Positions 1 to 11,794 of a stretch of DNA of 64,000 nucleotides are shown piece after piece; the stretch's first letter is position 1, and each line of letters starts with the position of its first letter. The notes under the pieces were generated by a model. The model did not search any database, was not told the origin of the DNA, and worked only from the letters and a program-made list of their open reading frames with translations. Origin of the DNA: Rhodamnia argentea (lineage: Eukaryota; Streptophyta; Magnoliopsida; Myrtales; Myrtaceae); contig NC_063158.1 of assembly GCF_020921035.1 (NCBI RefSeq), positions 2,958,001 through 3,022,000 of the forward strand, given 5' to 3'. The position numbers and the translations under genes were made by a program.

Positions 1-787
1 ATGACAATACATTGGTCCCTGCTCAAGCGACCACAGGGTCAACGTCCTTAACCCTTTGAGCTGTCCATCGTGATTGTCATGTGTCGGAAGCAATTTCTAC
101 ACGGAATGAGGTCAACATCTTCCTCACTAAAGATCAAACGATGTCTTATTCGTCAAGAATTGTTCAAAACGTTATAAATTCATTATACAACGAGGCCTAA
201 TAATTTGATATTTAGTCCTAAGTTTTTTTAAAGATTTGTGAATATAATTATTTCGACTAATTTTAACAGAAAATTATCGACGTAGTGGACTACTATCTAA
301 CATGGTACGGTCGACAGCAGACATTGACTAGACCGACACATTAGCAGTTTATGGTTAAAATTGAACGAAAGGACTATATTCACAAGTGACTAAATTAGTT
401 AAATTGAAAAGTTTAAGACCGGCGAATCGGCTGAGTACAAGTATCTTTTGGACGATTATTTCATGCAAACTAGCCATTGGTTTAAGTATCTTTTGATTTA
501 TTTAGTCTTTTTTAAAGTCTGCATCCATTCCATTCCACTGCTTGGCGAACTCAATGACGAAATTGAAAGGCGTGAAATTCTTTCGCGAAAAGGACATGCG
601 ATCGTTTCCCACCATATGCAGCGCAAAAAGATCTGTGAACACGTTGACGTCTTTGGGAGTATTGCTTGGAACATCACCCTCTGGTGCTGATACATAAATT
701 AATGAAAATTATGGATGATGCTGATTGAAGCAAGGACAAAGAAAAAAAGTAATTAATTAACTTTGCATTTCTATTTAAAAAAAAAAA
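1..787. other. AT-rich intergenic DNA, no gene seen
   Basis: I see no recognisable gene, RNA or repeat boundary here. An 80-codon open frame at 448-690 has no family resemblance, and a frame of similar length lies opposite it, so I treat both as chance. Confidence 0.5.
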
Positions 788-1284
788 TCATGAAAAAATT
801 CTCAAACTATGCCCGCTATAATATATTTCCTCCGAACTTTTTTCTTCTGACATCCAAAATCCTAAACTATGCTCCTTGTGAGACATTTACCCTAAAATTT
901 CTTACCGTGATATAAAAAACTCCAAACTTGTACCTATGTGATACATTTACCGTCCATCATGATTCCTTTAGATGATTTTTCAGTCAAAATAACGTTATTT
1001 TTATTTCACTTGAGCATGTCAACACCGTTTCCATGTAAGTAGATTTTTAATGGTCCTTATCAATGGAACTTTAACGGAAGGTAAATGTGCCACACATGTA
1101 CAAATTTAGGAACACAATTTGCTTTCAAGCGTCCATGTAGGTAGAGTTTTAGTAGTTCTCATCAACGGAACTTTGACGGAAGGTAAATGTATTACACATG
1201 TACAAGTCAAGGATTTTTTGGTGTCTAGAATAAAGTTTAGGGTAAATGTGCCCTAATAAGCATAGTTTGAAATTTTTTATGGCT
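788..1284. repeat. MITE-like inverted-repeat element with internal tandem copy
   Basis: The left end (ending in tcaaactatgc near 811) and the right end (starting gcatagtttga at 1260) are inverted copies of about 24 bases with roughly 20 matching. Inside, a unit of about 100 bases occurs twice (about 1025-1105 and 1128-1208), each containing ggaactttRacggaaggtaaatgt followed by acacatgtacaa. There is no coding capacity. It is best explained as a decayed non-autonomous DNA transposon; I cannot assign a superfamily. Confidence 0.5.
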
Positions 1285-1532
1285 TTTGCCTTATATTTAT
1301 GAAAAGAAAAATTCCATTGTACATGGGTAAGTTTCGACGGTGCTTCACGTATAGAAAGGACGGTTTGCTAGGAAGCTGAAAGCAACCTTCGGTTTTGACA
1401 ACTCCTCAAAGACGATGTATCGAGGTTTCAATGCCCTATTGACTTTTTCATCCTCAAAAGAGTTCCGTTCTCGGCGGAGCAAGATTTGACTAGCGAAAGA
1501 AAAGGATGTTCTTTTTTAGGTCAAGAAGTCAT

Positions 1533-1797
1533 AAAATAAACAACATAGAACCCACCCACGCATGGTGTAGTTGTTTGAGCTTGAGCCCCTCTTCCTCTCA
1601 TGAAAGGTTGGGGGTTCAAAACTCCTGACCGCGTTCCGTGATTTAAGTGGGAGGCCCGACGGTGGGTTGCTAGGCCAATCCCCCTCCAAGTATAGTCATT
1701 GTTTAGCCCTCGAGCCGTACACTGGGCGAAGCCCGGTGGGGCCTGTGGATCTTGGATTATCAAAAAAATAAAAATAAAAAAATAAACATCATAGAAC
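1533..1797 (+). repeat. SINE retrotransposon with target-site duplications
   Basis: The body (about 1552-1778) begins with a tRNA-like head: an A-box-like stretch (gtgtagttgtttgag, about 1565) and a B-box-like stretch (ggttcaaaactcc, about 1612), the internal RNA polymerase III promoter of tRNA-derived SINEs. It ends in an A-rich tail of the form aaaaaaataaaaataaa. It is flanked by direct repeats of about 17 bases, ending catagaac at 1551 and again at 1797, with one mismatch. The well-kept flanks imply a fairly recent insertion. It carries no protein. Confidence 0.75.
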
Positions 1798-2219
1798 TAA
1801 AAAAAACACTTTTTAATAAATACAAATACCAGCATAAGAATTATCTAGTAAAATTTACTTGCATGGAACAATCTTAATTGTTAATGGTAAAAAGGTAACA
1901 AGACGATGGCATGATTTTTGTATTGATTTAGAAAAGGATTTAAAGGAAAATTTGTTGCATAGTATAGGCAACTGTGCAAATATGAAAACTTGGGAATAGT
2001 GCCGAATGACTAATTTAACTTTGTTATGGAAATTTGAGAGACTAGAATGAATAAATTAAAAATTTAGGGACTACATTGAACATTAGTGAATAATCCAATG
2101 ACCATATTGGATGAATTAAATTTCAAATGATGACGTTGTACATTGATCTAAAATTTAGATACTAGGGCCAATTCCCTAAAAAAGCACTAACTTTAGGTCT
2201 AATGACGATTCTGGCCCGA

Positions 2220-2910
2220 ATTTTTTTTTTTTTGTCTCGTAAAATATCATCCACTTTAACTTAAGTCCCAAATCTGACTCAAACTTTGTTTTGTTTCATA
2301 AAATATCACCAATTTTAACTCGAGTCCCAAATTTAGCTCAAACTTTTCTTTGTCTCGTAAAAAATCATCAACTTTAACTCAAGTCCCAAATATGCCCCCC
2401 TTAATTTGGAACCTTTAGTTGTCCAACATGACAATTCCACGTCATCAATCAATCAATCAACATGACTTAGCATGGAGTCCAAAGTCATTCCTCTCCTTCA
2501 CCATGGTCACAGCTTGATTCAACGTATGGAGAGGATTGACGATTGGAACCATGCCACGAGTTTAGATTGGATTTCACGAAATTACTTTTTGATACGCATT
2601 AATGGAAAAAACAAGTTACACGAATGCATTATCATATAATAAGTATAAGATACTCAATCGAACATCATCAATGTGCAAAAATCCTATTTTATACGAATAT
2701 ATAAGAAAATTATTCAAATACACATCTTCCTTAATTTAGAATAATCATCTTTTAATAATTAATTAATAAAATATCTCTAGGACAAACAATCGTTGCTAAA
2801 TCTCTTACATAATTTGGCTTCCAAGTAGACGTGTAGTGGCACATTGAATCTCTAACGAAATTATAGATACTCAAATTAAAGTTGGTATTTTCTTACGAGA
2901 TAAAAAAGCA
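2220..2910. repeat. Inverted-repeat element with a threefold internal repeat
   Basis: A unit of about 58 bases is repeated three times (about 2233-2289, 2291-2348, 2349-2393), each reading tctcgtaaaa-atcatc then actttaactyragtcccaaat. An inverted partner lies at about 2868-2907 (attaaagttggtattttcttacgaga). The layout suggests a non-autonomous element whose left arm was amplified in tandem. No ORF or known family was recognised. Confidence 0.45.
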
Positions 2911-3378
2911 TTGGATCAGAACCGGGACACACAGAGTTAAAGTTGAATTAAATGCTGAGACTAGATGCAGGGGGTCATCACATCGCCCCGGAAAATTTAA
3001 GCTCTTTCAAAATTATGTAATTAGGAAATACTGGGTAAGTTCTTCGTAATTTTCTGAAATTAAATCATATAAATTATAAATTGGGAATATATATTATGGA
3101 TATTGATGTGGATAATAACGCCACCCACCTCACGCCAAGTGGACATTTTATTATCATTTTTCGTTCTGCGTCCTTTGTCCGAATTTGACGTGACATCACC
3201 GTCACATACCACTCAAGAGCCCCTTCCGTCTCGTTATCTGATCTAACTTTCAAGAAAATCGCCCTTCACCTTCCTCTTCGCTCTCCCATGGTCAATCTCT
3301 TCTCCTCCCCACTTCACTCACCAACTCCTCTCGAAACCCCGCTCAAACTTCTAGCTCCGAATCGAGATCTGCGTCCAC

Positions 3379-3927
3379 ATGGCGAGCGACAAGACTCGGT
3401 GTCGCCCAATCTCCGTCGAGATCACCGTCATATCGGCTCACGGCCTCAAGAACCCGACCCTGAACGCGCTCTTCTCGCGGCGCCTCAAGCCCTTCGCCAC
3501 CCTCACCGCCGCGCCCTCCACGTCGCCGGTCCAAGTTCACGCCACCAGCGTCGATCCCCGGGGGGGCTCGAGCCCGACGTGGAACGAGAAGTTCCGCCTC
3601 TCCGTGGACCCCGCCTTCTTCGCCGACGTCCGGTCGTCCGTCCATCTCGCCGTCCGCGCGCGGCCGCTCGGAGGCGGCGAGGCCCTGCTGGGGTGGTGCC
3701 AGATCCCGGCCGGCGACATCCTCTCTCCGGCGGCGCCGGCGGGGCCCGTCGGGTTCCTGAGCTACCGGTTGAGGGACAGGGACGGGACGAGAGGCCACGG
3801 CACGGTGAACGTAGCGGTGAGAGTCGCGGTCGAAGAAGGGTGGGCAGGCTCCGTTGCGACGCGGGCGAGCCGTGCGGACGCGTGGCCGACGGTCATTGGC
3901 TGGCCGGTTGCGTCCGCTTGCGGGTGA
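3379..3927 (+). CDS. C2-domain protein, SRC2/BAP-like
   Basis: Intronless 182-residue protein. The C2 domain fills residues about 8-135: the first strand contains VEITVISAHGL, followed by the LKPFATL strand and the SPTWNEKF motif typical of plant SRC2- and BON1-associated C2 proteins. C2 domains bind membranes, often with calcium, so a peripheral-membrane or stress-signalling role is likely by family. The C-terminal 40 residues are not conserved and there is no transmembrane segment. The ATG at 3379 is chosen because the domain begins within ten residues of it. The coding region is strongly GC-rich compared with its flanks, which explains the long overlapping open frames (3288-3941 in another frame and several on the minus strand); those are shadows. 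Its partner and calcium dependence cannot be judged from sequence alone. Confidence 0.8.
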   Translation: MASDKTRCRPISVEITVISAHGLKNPTLNALFSRRLKPFATLTAAPSTSPVQVHATSVDPRGGSSPTWNEKFRLSVDPAFFADVRSSVHLAVRARPLGGGEALLGWCQIPAGDILSPAAPAGPVGFLSYRLRDRDGTRGHGTVNVAVRVAVEEGWAGSVATRASRADAWPTVIGWPVASACG

Positions 3928-5481
3928 TCACTGATCAGTAGACGGAGCGTGGGTGGGCCCACCAACCTGATCGAGCGGTGAGGATGGGGTGAGGATGGGT
4001 CAACGATTTGATTTTTTTTTTCATATTTTTCTGTAAAAACAATGATTTGGGTTTTGCTTCAAACGATGGAGAGTTGTCTTCCCTTTTCTCATTCTTTTTG
4101 GTTTTAATCTTTTTTGTTGATTTTTTCTTTTTGCAACCAGAATTGGCCTGAAATAACCTTGTACCAGTGATAAAACATGGCATATAAATATTTAAGTGTA
4201 AAAATAATATGCTGAGATTAACAACGTTAAGACAACGTTAATCATTCAAAGCAATAATAAAACATGTAACCCAAAAATTAGTAACTTCTCATGCCAAAAG
4301 AGAGGAAACTTCGAAACATGGGCAATCGATTTCAGGGCGGGTACCTTCCAAAACAAGGATATGGAAATTTCCACGACAAAGCTGCTTCCGGTGCATGAAC
4401 AAGAGTCTGGAAAATGCCATGTTAGATAGAGTTGCTTCCAAGTACTTGAAATTGGAAATTGAACCGGCTCCCTTAGGAAACAGCTTAGAACCGAACCGAA
4501 CCGACTGGTTCCAGAACCTCGAGAACCAACTCCACCTTTTTTCGAAACGTAAAACAACTTTCAAGTGACATTATAATTGATTTAGGAAAACATGTCACGT
4601 TAATAGCCTCAGACATTGTGGTCAAAGCATCGTTTCACTTGATGCTTCTTGGGAAAATGGCTTTGTATTTGCGCGAAAGCTGAATCAGACGCACTTGTGA
4701 CCCACGATCCATCATCCCCATACCGCGGTTAGCAATATTCCATACGAAAAAAATGAACATCTACGGTCTAGATTTCGCAGGTATCAAAGCAAGTGAGATG
4801 GGACTTAGGTATGGCGTATGGGATCCAAGGGAGTGTTGAATCTCTTGAAGAAGACAAGTAATCCAGAGATGTCAACCGTGTTAGCAGAACTAATTCCTTT
4901 CCCGAAGCTCCTGCAGTGTCCTCTACAAGCTCGAGCACATCTCGCTGCGAGCAAACACTCTCTACTCACAGATTCCTCGAGAGTTGTAACTCTCAGAGTG
5001 TACACACTCAAAAAATCGGTATGCACAAGCACAACTAGATGGAAAGCCATCTATTGAACGCATCGAATACATGTTGTCACTGTCATAAACAATGCTAGAT
5101 CAACACATCACGTTGTTGGCCCGACAAAGGAAGTTAATCATCGCCTCATTTCTCACGTTTCAAGAAGTCTCATGACTCTTACGCCTTTAATTCACAAGCA
5201 GCATCTGATATTTAATCGTGCCATCATCGATGGCGAAAGCCGACAGAAGACAGCTACTTGAATCATCAGACTCCGTAAAAATCCAGACATGAACATGTAC
5301 AAGGGGAGGTTGAAAACGTACATACCAAGACGGACAGAACACATGGGTATGTTTGCCATTACAGCTACCACGACGATGGAAAAGACAGCCCACAACTTGT
5401 CCTTCAACATGCTATGAAACTCGAATTCTCTTGAACTGGAAGTTCAGGAATATGTAGTTTGTGTCGGGCACTCGGACCCTT
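3928..5481. other. Intergenic, with a fragment of an accgg-rich repeat
   Basis: This lies between the C2 gene and the 3' end of the RING gene and probably includes both 3' untranslated regions. About 4445-4520 contains ccgaaccgaaccgactggttcc, related to elements at 41.2 and 52.1 kb. Open frames at 4246-4564 and 4805-5057 occur on both strands without family similarity and are not called. Confidence 0.45.
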
Positions 5482-8400
5482 CTACACTTCCTCCGATCCA
5501 TTGTTGGTACTCTTCAAGATGTTATACTTGCAGAGTGGGCAGGTAGCATTTATGTATAGCCATTTATCTACACAGGTACAATGAAAATGATGACGGCACG
5601 GAAGTTCCCTCAGATCGACCCCGTCCTCGTAAGCCGAAAGGCAAATGCAACACTCCTACAGAGAGCACAGATACCAATTTCAAACACCCAGGAATGCAAT
5701 GGTGTTTCAGCGGGTTCTATATCGACCAAGGGATGGCAAAAGTCATGGAAGGAACAATTTCTATCACCAATTATCAGGTAAAAAGTTTCTAACAATTTCA
5801 TCACCCATACTATTATACGAATACCAATAGAAATTTCAAGGGTTAGTTTTGATAAAACAAAGATAAAAAAGAGATCCAATGGAACTCAGAGAAAATTGGA
5901 CTACGTACTGCATCATCTTGCGATAGGTAATGTTCAATGGGCGAGCCTTTGGTGCCACATTCGGTCATTATGCCTCCTAGAGGTCCCTCGACCTCAGAGA
6001 TATGTTTCTCCCCGTCACCAATTTTCCGGAATTTGAACTTGGGCAGTTGCTCAATATCTTCTTTAGATGCTCCTTCCTGTATTGACGTAAAGTAGGAATA
6101 TCAATGAAAACATAGTCCAAACTGCCCGCCAAAACCAAAACCAAAAGATCTCTACAGTACTAAAACATACACGTGAAATCATTGACACAGTTCCTCATAT
6201 GCATGAAATATGCATGGTTGCAACATCATGAATTGCACTCATTAGTTAATAGAACACATGGTAAGAATACAAGCAAAGAGTGAATGCCACTCATCACACT
6301 TGGCTAGACAAAGAAAGTCAAATAACTAATAACTAAGCCAGAATGGAGGATAGTAACATGAGGATACTGGTTAGTCTAAGTTTATTCCAGAATACACGAA
6401 GTAAGATCCTGCTTCTCTAAACTGATGTCTCTGCGTTGCAACCTGATGTATACTACTCACCAAATTATCTTTGGTGTTAGCAAATAATAGCTTTTATATC
6501 AGCTTGCATACAGTTCCTGATAGCTCCCAACTTTTACTCTATAACAATTTATTAACAAGCAACAAATGGAACTGTAGAACTCATCTAAGAAGTTCAAGCT
6601 TCGGAAAAATGTTAGGCAAAAGTAAGTACGTTTTTACACCAAAATGACCCGACCACAAACATGAACCAGTGACATAGGACAGTGATTTCATTAGACACCA
6701 TGAAAGGAATCATAATCAAAACTGGCAAGGACGTGTTAAAGGGAGATATTCTTCAACATAATCCAAATGCGATGATAAGTCTGCAACGTGATCCACAGAA
6801 ATACCTCGTGTCTCCTCATTCACCACTCCTCAACAAAAACCTAAGTTTTTTCAGAAATTAATTAAGCATATGGACGTCATACTGAACATACACGACATAT
6901 AAGGTATTGCAACTAACTACAGAATGACTATCCCCACCCAGATCCATAGAACTGAAAGTTCAAAGAAGGAAACAAATTTTTGACTACTAAAGACCACAAT
7001 AGTTCAATACTGGTGTACCAAGAATTATGGCTTGAGCACATGTTTACGTTCAGCCTGAATCAACATCAACAACACCAACATCAACATCATCTTTATTCCA
7101 AACTGGTTGGGGTCGGCGATCAATGAACCAAAAATAAAATAAAATAAAATAAAATAAAAGCAAGATCGATGAAGGGAAAAGAAATAATTATATAAAAAAT
7201 AAATATATATAAATATATATAGGGAAAAATAAACTAAAAATGATAGTCCGGAACATAACAATTCTGTCCCTTCCACAATGTTAATAGCTTTCCTCCACTT
7301 TGTCCTAAGATAAACCGTACGCCAATCTATCTTCTACTTCATTAAATCTTATTTTACTACTTTCCCCTAGGTAAGTTTCAGCCGACCTCTTCCTTTCTTT
7401 ATGTCATGCTCTCATGCTCTCGGTAACAAACTTCTGTTTTTACCGAAACATCTAGGGATCTCCGAAGAATATGCCCAAACCATCTCGGTCTATGTTCTTT
7501 CATCTTTTACGCCACCGGTACTACTCCAATTTTTCGTCGAATATCTTCATTTCTTATCATATCCATCCTTGTATGATCACACATCCACTTTAACATCCTC
7601 ATTTCCGCTACTCTCATTTTATGCTCATATTGCCTCTGTCTTGGCCAACATTTAGCTCTATATAGCATTGCGGGCCTTACTATTATTCTATAAAATTTTC
7701 ATTTTAGTTTAAGAAGGATTTTGTGATCACACAAAAACCCCGATGCACTGCACCATTTCATCCAACCCGCTCCGATTCTATGGCTTACATCCTCATCAAC
7801 CTATCCCCTCTTTTGCAATATTGATCCCAAATATCTTTTTTTTTTTTTGTCTAAAATCCCAAATATCTAAAAGAATCTTTCTTGGGTACCTCCTGTCCGA
7901 ACATATTCACAGATTCTTGATCTTCTCCTCTTGCCGTGTCAAACTCACACTTCATGTATTCGGTCTTACTTCGACTTAACGTAAATCCTTTAGCCTCCAA
8001 CGTGCTTCTCCATAATTTTAATTTAGCGCCAATTCCAGCTTTGGTCTTATCAATAAGTACAATATCATATGGAAATAGCATATACCACGGCACCTCATCT
8101 TGGATATCTTTTGTTAGCTCATCCATAACTAGGGCAAAAAGATAAGGACTCAAAGCAAAACCTTGGTGTAAGTCTACTGTGATTGGAAAATAACTTGATG
8201 TGCCATTACAAGCCTTCACACATGTAGTAACACCATCACATATCCTGAATATGCATATAAAAAGTAGGGGAAAAAGCATTGATTATTTCTTGTAGCCAAC
8301 TAGCTCAGCATTGATTCTTCAAGGGGAAAACATCAATTATTTCCTGCAAACTACCGCTTCGACTTATGTTGTTTGTCATAGATTTTCCATGAATTTGTTG

Positions 8401-10487
8401 ATATGGTTGCATTTGAATCAACACCATTAAATGACAAGAACAACCCAATCCTCGTAAAGAGACATTTACCATGTAAATGATTATCACATCCTAAAAAGAA
8501 CATGCATCTTCAATTTCAACCCAAAAGAAACTAATAATTAGTGAAGGCAAGCCGAAACTCTTTGCAACACCAGGTGTAAAGAATGAAGACACTCTGGTAG
8601 GGCCTCCGCACCTCCAAAATCTAGTTTCAAGTAGCTACACCCTCGCGGCAAATTTTCGAAAGAGGATAGAACAACTGTGAAAGTCAGCTATATATGTCAA
8701 CCAACCAATTCTGCAATCAGTTCCTTTTTTCCTTTGGCCTTTAAAAAGATGGTAGACTATTACAGCATCACAAACTTTAATGACTCGCAAGTGGCAAATA
8801 ATACTAGTTCCTGTTAAGGTTCCAATGTTAGATTGCCAATACAAAATGCCCAGCATGGTTGGGCACATAAACTAGCGAGACAAGACATAGCAAAAAATCA
8901 AATTGTCAAGAAATTAAATTTTTATCCCCAGCGAGAATCAAGACGTACCTGGTCTGTCACAGCATAAAGAAGTGCAATAATACAAGGGAGACAGCAACAC
9001 ACAGCTATGCCAATGACACATGCCAGGGCAACACAGAAGACTACAAAGAACACATCAAACCCTAAAAAGATGATGCAAAGCCTGCATGCATAACAAGGTA
9101 GAAGAAAGTTAGATTTTCTCATTAGAGCTGTACTTTGAATCATAGCAACAAAAGAGTCAAGACAAACCAATATAGCTGAGGAGCATCATGTGCTAAAGTT
9201 TGGCCACCCGCTGAAACCCAGTAGAAACCAATGATCCACCAAACGAAGGAAAACATAGTGTTCGCTGATTCCAGATGCTTCGCTACACTACTGAAATTAC
9301 ATGAAAGGATGACGAGTGTCAACAAAGCCCTGCAATATCACACTAGAATAACATGTACTAAGTTATCAACCAAGGGCACTTAGCAAGCAGTGCACTATCC
9401 CTGAAAGCAACCAACTACGATCCACATCCACTGATACATTCAGACTTTCTCCATAAGAGAGTAAATCAACCACTGATCAGTACATCATTGCACAGCAATG
9501 CAGTACCATAATCGGAGCTAGATAGCAGCTGATCCGCATAAGAAAACTATTTTTCAGTGGCAAAGCATGATTTTGCCTATAGTTCAACTTCCAACTTATT
9601 TTTCTGTGCTAAAATGCAGACATGAAATATTGCTAATAACCCACTAAAGTTTTGATGATAGTCCAACTTCAAAAAAATCCAAGAAGGAAATCTATCTCCT
9701 TACTGCTCTACACTGCCCATCATTCGTTTCCTTTCACTCACACTCTTTCCGCATATACATTGACATTAAACAAACAGGCTAATAAAGAACAAACCAGCAA
9801 CAATTCTCAAAATGAAAATCAAAGCACATAAATCAAGCTCAAAAACCCAATTGAACACTGACAAAAAAACCCACTAACTACCTTCTTCCCTCCTCGCTGA
9901 ACTGAGCCAACGACACATACTCCCGTGGTGAATCCTCTCGAGATCCCGCCGAACTCTCCTCCTCGAGGGAGCTATCGGATCGCGGCGACTGTTGGCGCAA
10001 CCGCCACCGCCGCTGCCTCCTCCTGTACTCATCCACCACGCAAACCACGTGCAAGATACACTGCAACCCGTAACCGACGATCCACACCCTCAGCGGCATC
10101 GTGGGATTCTCCCCCCGGCTCACGATCAGAACCCCCGCGGCGGCGGCAACGAAGGCGAAGTTCCAGAGCACGTCGAGCACCACCACGGGCTTCGAGTAGG
10201 CCCAGTCGCTCTGCCGCTCCTCGAGCTGCTCCGCCGCGGACTCCCGGACAAGCATCGACGGCTCGCGCATCACCCGCCGGCTGCTGGCGCGGCGCAGGAA
10301 CCGCGCCGCCTCGCGCAGGCCCTGGCCGCCCCCGGCGGCCCGGGCGGCGCGCGGGGCTCGAGTTCGAGGGGTCGTCGCGGGAGCTGTTGGAGCGGGACAG
10401 GAGCGGGGTGAGGTCGACCGTGACGTCGTCGGAGGATCGGGTCGGAGATTGGGTCGTGGGGTTGGTGGTTGCGGTGGTCGATGCCAT
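5482..10487 (-). CDS. Membrane RING-H2 E3 ubiquitin ligase (At1g12760/At1g63170-like), +1 frameshift in exon 1
   Basis: Five exons on the minus strand: 10487-9882, 9290-9168, 9081-8949, 6076-5909, 5655-5482. The N-terminus is an acidic, serine-rich cytosolic tail, followed by several hydrophobic segments ([17 protein letters not shown], the stretch after [21 protein letters not shown], and a long one containing [14 protein letters not shown]). The C-terminal RING has C-x2-C (CCIC), then C-x-H-x2-H-x2-C and CPLC, i.e. the RING-H2 pattern, at about residues 344-390. The family transfers ubiquitin from endomembranes. Exon lengths sum to 1204 bases, one more than a multiple of three. The frame starting at the ATG (10487) and the frame carrying the conserved GLREAARF...MREPSML block meet out of phase in a very GC-rich stretch near 10330-10390. 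This is either an assembly error or a real disabling insertion. Intron 3 (2.9 kb) contains a LINE relic. Confidence 0.88.
7040..8285 (-). mobile_element. RTE-type LINE relic inside RING gene intron 3
   Basis: Reading right to left, a 142-codon frame (8279-7851) matches the reverse-transcriptase core of plant RTE-like LINEs: [19 protein letters not shown], then FPYD where the catalytic FADD should be, then KLELW-like and LSRSKTEYM blocks. Further 3' remnants run on in broken frames to about 7100. The end carries the typical gaccccaaccagtttggaat tail followed by a gatgtt/gtt microsatellite (7040-7100). A short A/T-rich insertion with five aaaat units (7130-7270) interrupts the 3' part. The endonuclease and 5' half are absent, so this is a 5'-truncated, dead copy in the same orientation as its host gene. 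Confidence 0.75.
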
Positions 10488-11767
10488 TTTCTTGTCTTGC
10501 GCGTTTGCGAGCGCCTCGGCGAGCGAGAGATCGAATTGGAGGGGTCTATTGGGTCTGGTGGGGTAGACTAGGCCATGAGAGGGGAGGTAGAAGGAGCGAT
10601 TGGGTGGGTGGGTGAGTTCGCGATGAATCTTTTGAGGGAAGAAGAAGACGAAGACGACGTCGTCGGAGAGAGAGAGAGAGAGATTTTGGATGGAGAAATG
10701 GAGATTGTCTGAATCTCTGCTGTCTGTCAGGGTGCGGCTGTGTCGTGTACGATGATGGAAGGAACGGCGTGGAGGTTAACCATTGACTGTGATGAACGCT
10801 CGGTGGCCTGAAAATAACCCCTTTCTAATGACTCCCTTTTTCTTTTTTTAATATTACAAAAAACCCCAAACTATAAATTCCCCACACTAATTTTCGTCAA
10901 ATTTTACTGTCAAGTCACTGATTTAGATGACACGTGACGATTAATGAGTATATCAATTTTGAGATTTTTACAACTCGTTTGTCACACATATTTGATATTT
11001 TTCACAGATATATCGATTTTGGATTGTTGATGGTCAAAAAATTAGTACGGGATATATCTATCACAAGTTTACCGATCTAAGATAAATTTATTACTAATGT
11101 ATCAATTTGAGTTTTTTCATAATATTAACCCTTTCTATTTTAGTCTTCATTGTTGTTAAGTCAAAAAAATAATTTTGCAAAACCTAGCCTACAATTTTTG
11201 TCGCAAAGAGGACATAACCTCGTGGTCCTTCGTACCAAATTCATTTGGCACATTTTCCCAATTCTCACCTTTAGGAATAAATTCAAATCCTTGAATAAAC
11301 TCCATGCAATCGAATAGTAAATTTTGAGCTCAAAATCGGTCCGTGTCGTAATCGAATCAGTAAATCATATGAATTCTTTTTTAAAATTTTGGTCCTTCAT
11401 GATATGTCATGATAATGGAGAATTTATCGCATACTATTTACTCAAAAGTAGAAATATAAAATTCCTATGTTTTGTAATGAAATTCCACTTTTTATTCTTT
11501 AATGAATAGTCCAGTCCAAATTGAATTTTGAGTCGGCCCTATTCGGAACAAAATCGGAATTTCGGGGGTTCGGTTCGGTTGGATTCGAGCTCAACCCGGT
11601 GTGGGGAGAAACGTAATTTAACGGAAGTAGGAGGGGGCAACAGCAAATAAATACAAAGAGAAGAAGGTCCTTCCGTGGTCTTGTCTCCTGCAGCTGTACT
11701 CCACTGCGTCGACTGACCATTTTTCCCTCCAAATCTCGGAGCGCGAGAGGGGAACGGTTCGAAGGAG
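10488..11767. promoter_or_regulatory. Shared divergent upstream region of the RING gene and RFC2
   Basis: The two genes are head to head with about 1.3 kb between start codons. The RING side holds a GA microsatellite (about 10668-10681), probably in its 5' leader or core promoter. The centre (10800-11500) is AT-rich with no gene. At about 11545-11595 there is an accgaaccgaac-type repeat fragment. I do not see a convincing TATA box for either gene. Confidence 0.45.
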
Positions 11768-11775
11768 TTTGGCGC
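11768..11775 (+). promoter_or_regulatory. E2F-type site before RFC2
   Basis: TTTGGCGC matches the plant E2F consensus TTTSSCGC exactly and lies 20 bases before the RFC2 start codon. DNA replication genes in plants are known E2F targets, so an S-phase regulatory role fits, though this is inferred from one site. Confidence 0.6.
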
Positions 11776-11794
11776 GCAGAGAACGACGGCGGAA

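Noticed and set aside
1560-1630. Candidate tRNA gene
   Set aside because: Only A- and B-box likeness is present, no cloverleaf that I can fold; a tail and target duplications show a SINE.
3288-3941. 217-codon frame overlapping the C2 gene, and opposite-strand frames
   Set aside because: Arg/Pro-rich composition caused by GC-rich codons; only the 3379-3927 frame carries a domain.
9925-10566. 213- and 139-codon plus-strand frames over RING exon 1
   Set aside because: They are antisense shadows of the GC-rich exon, with no conserved motif.
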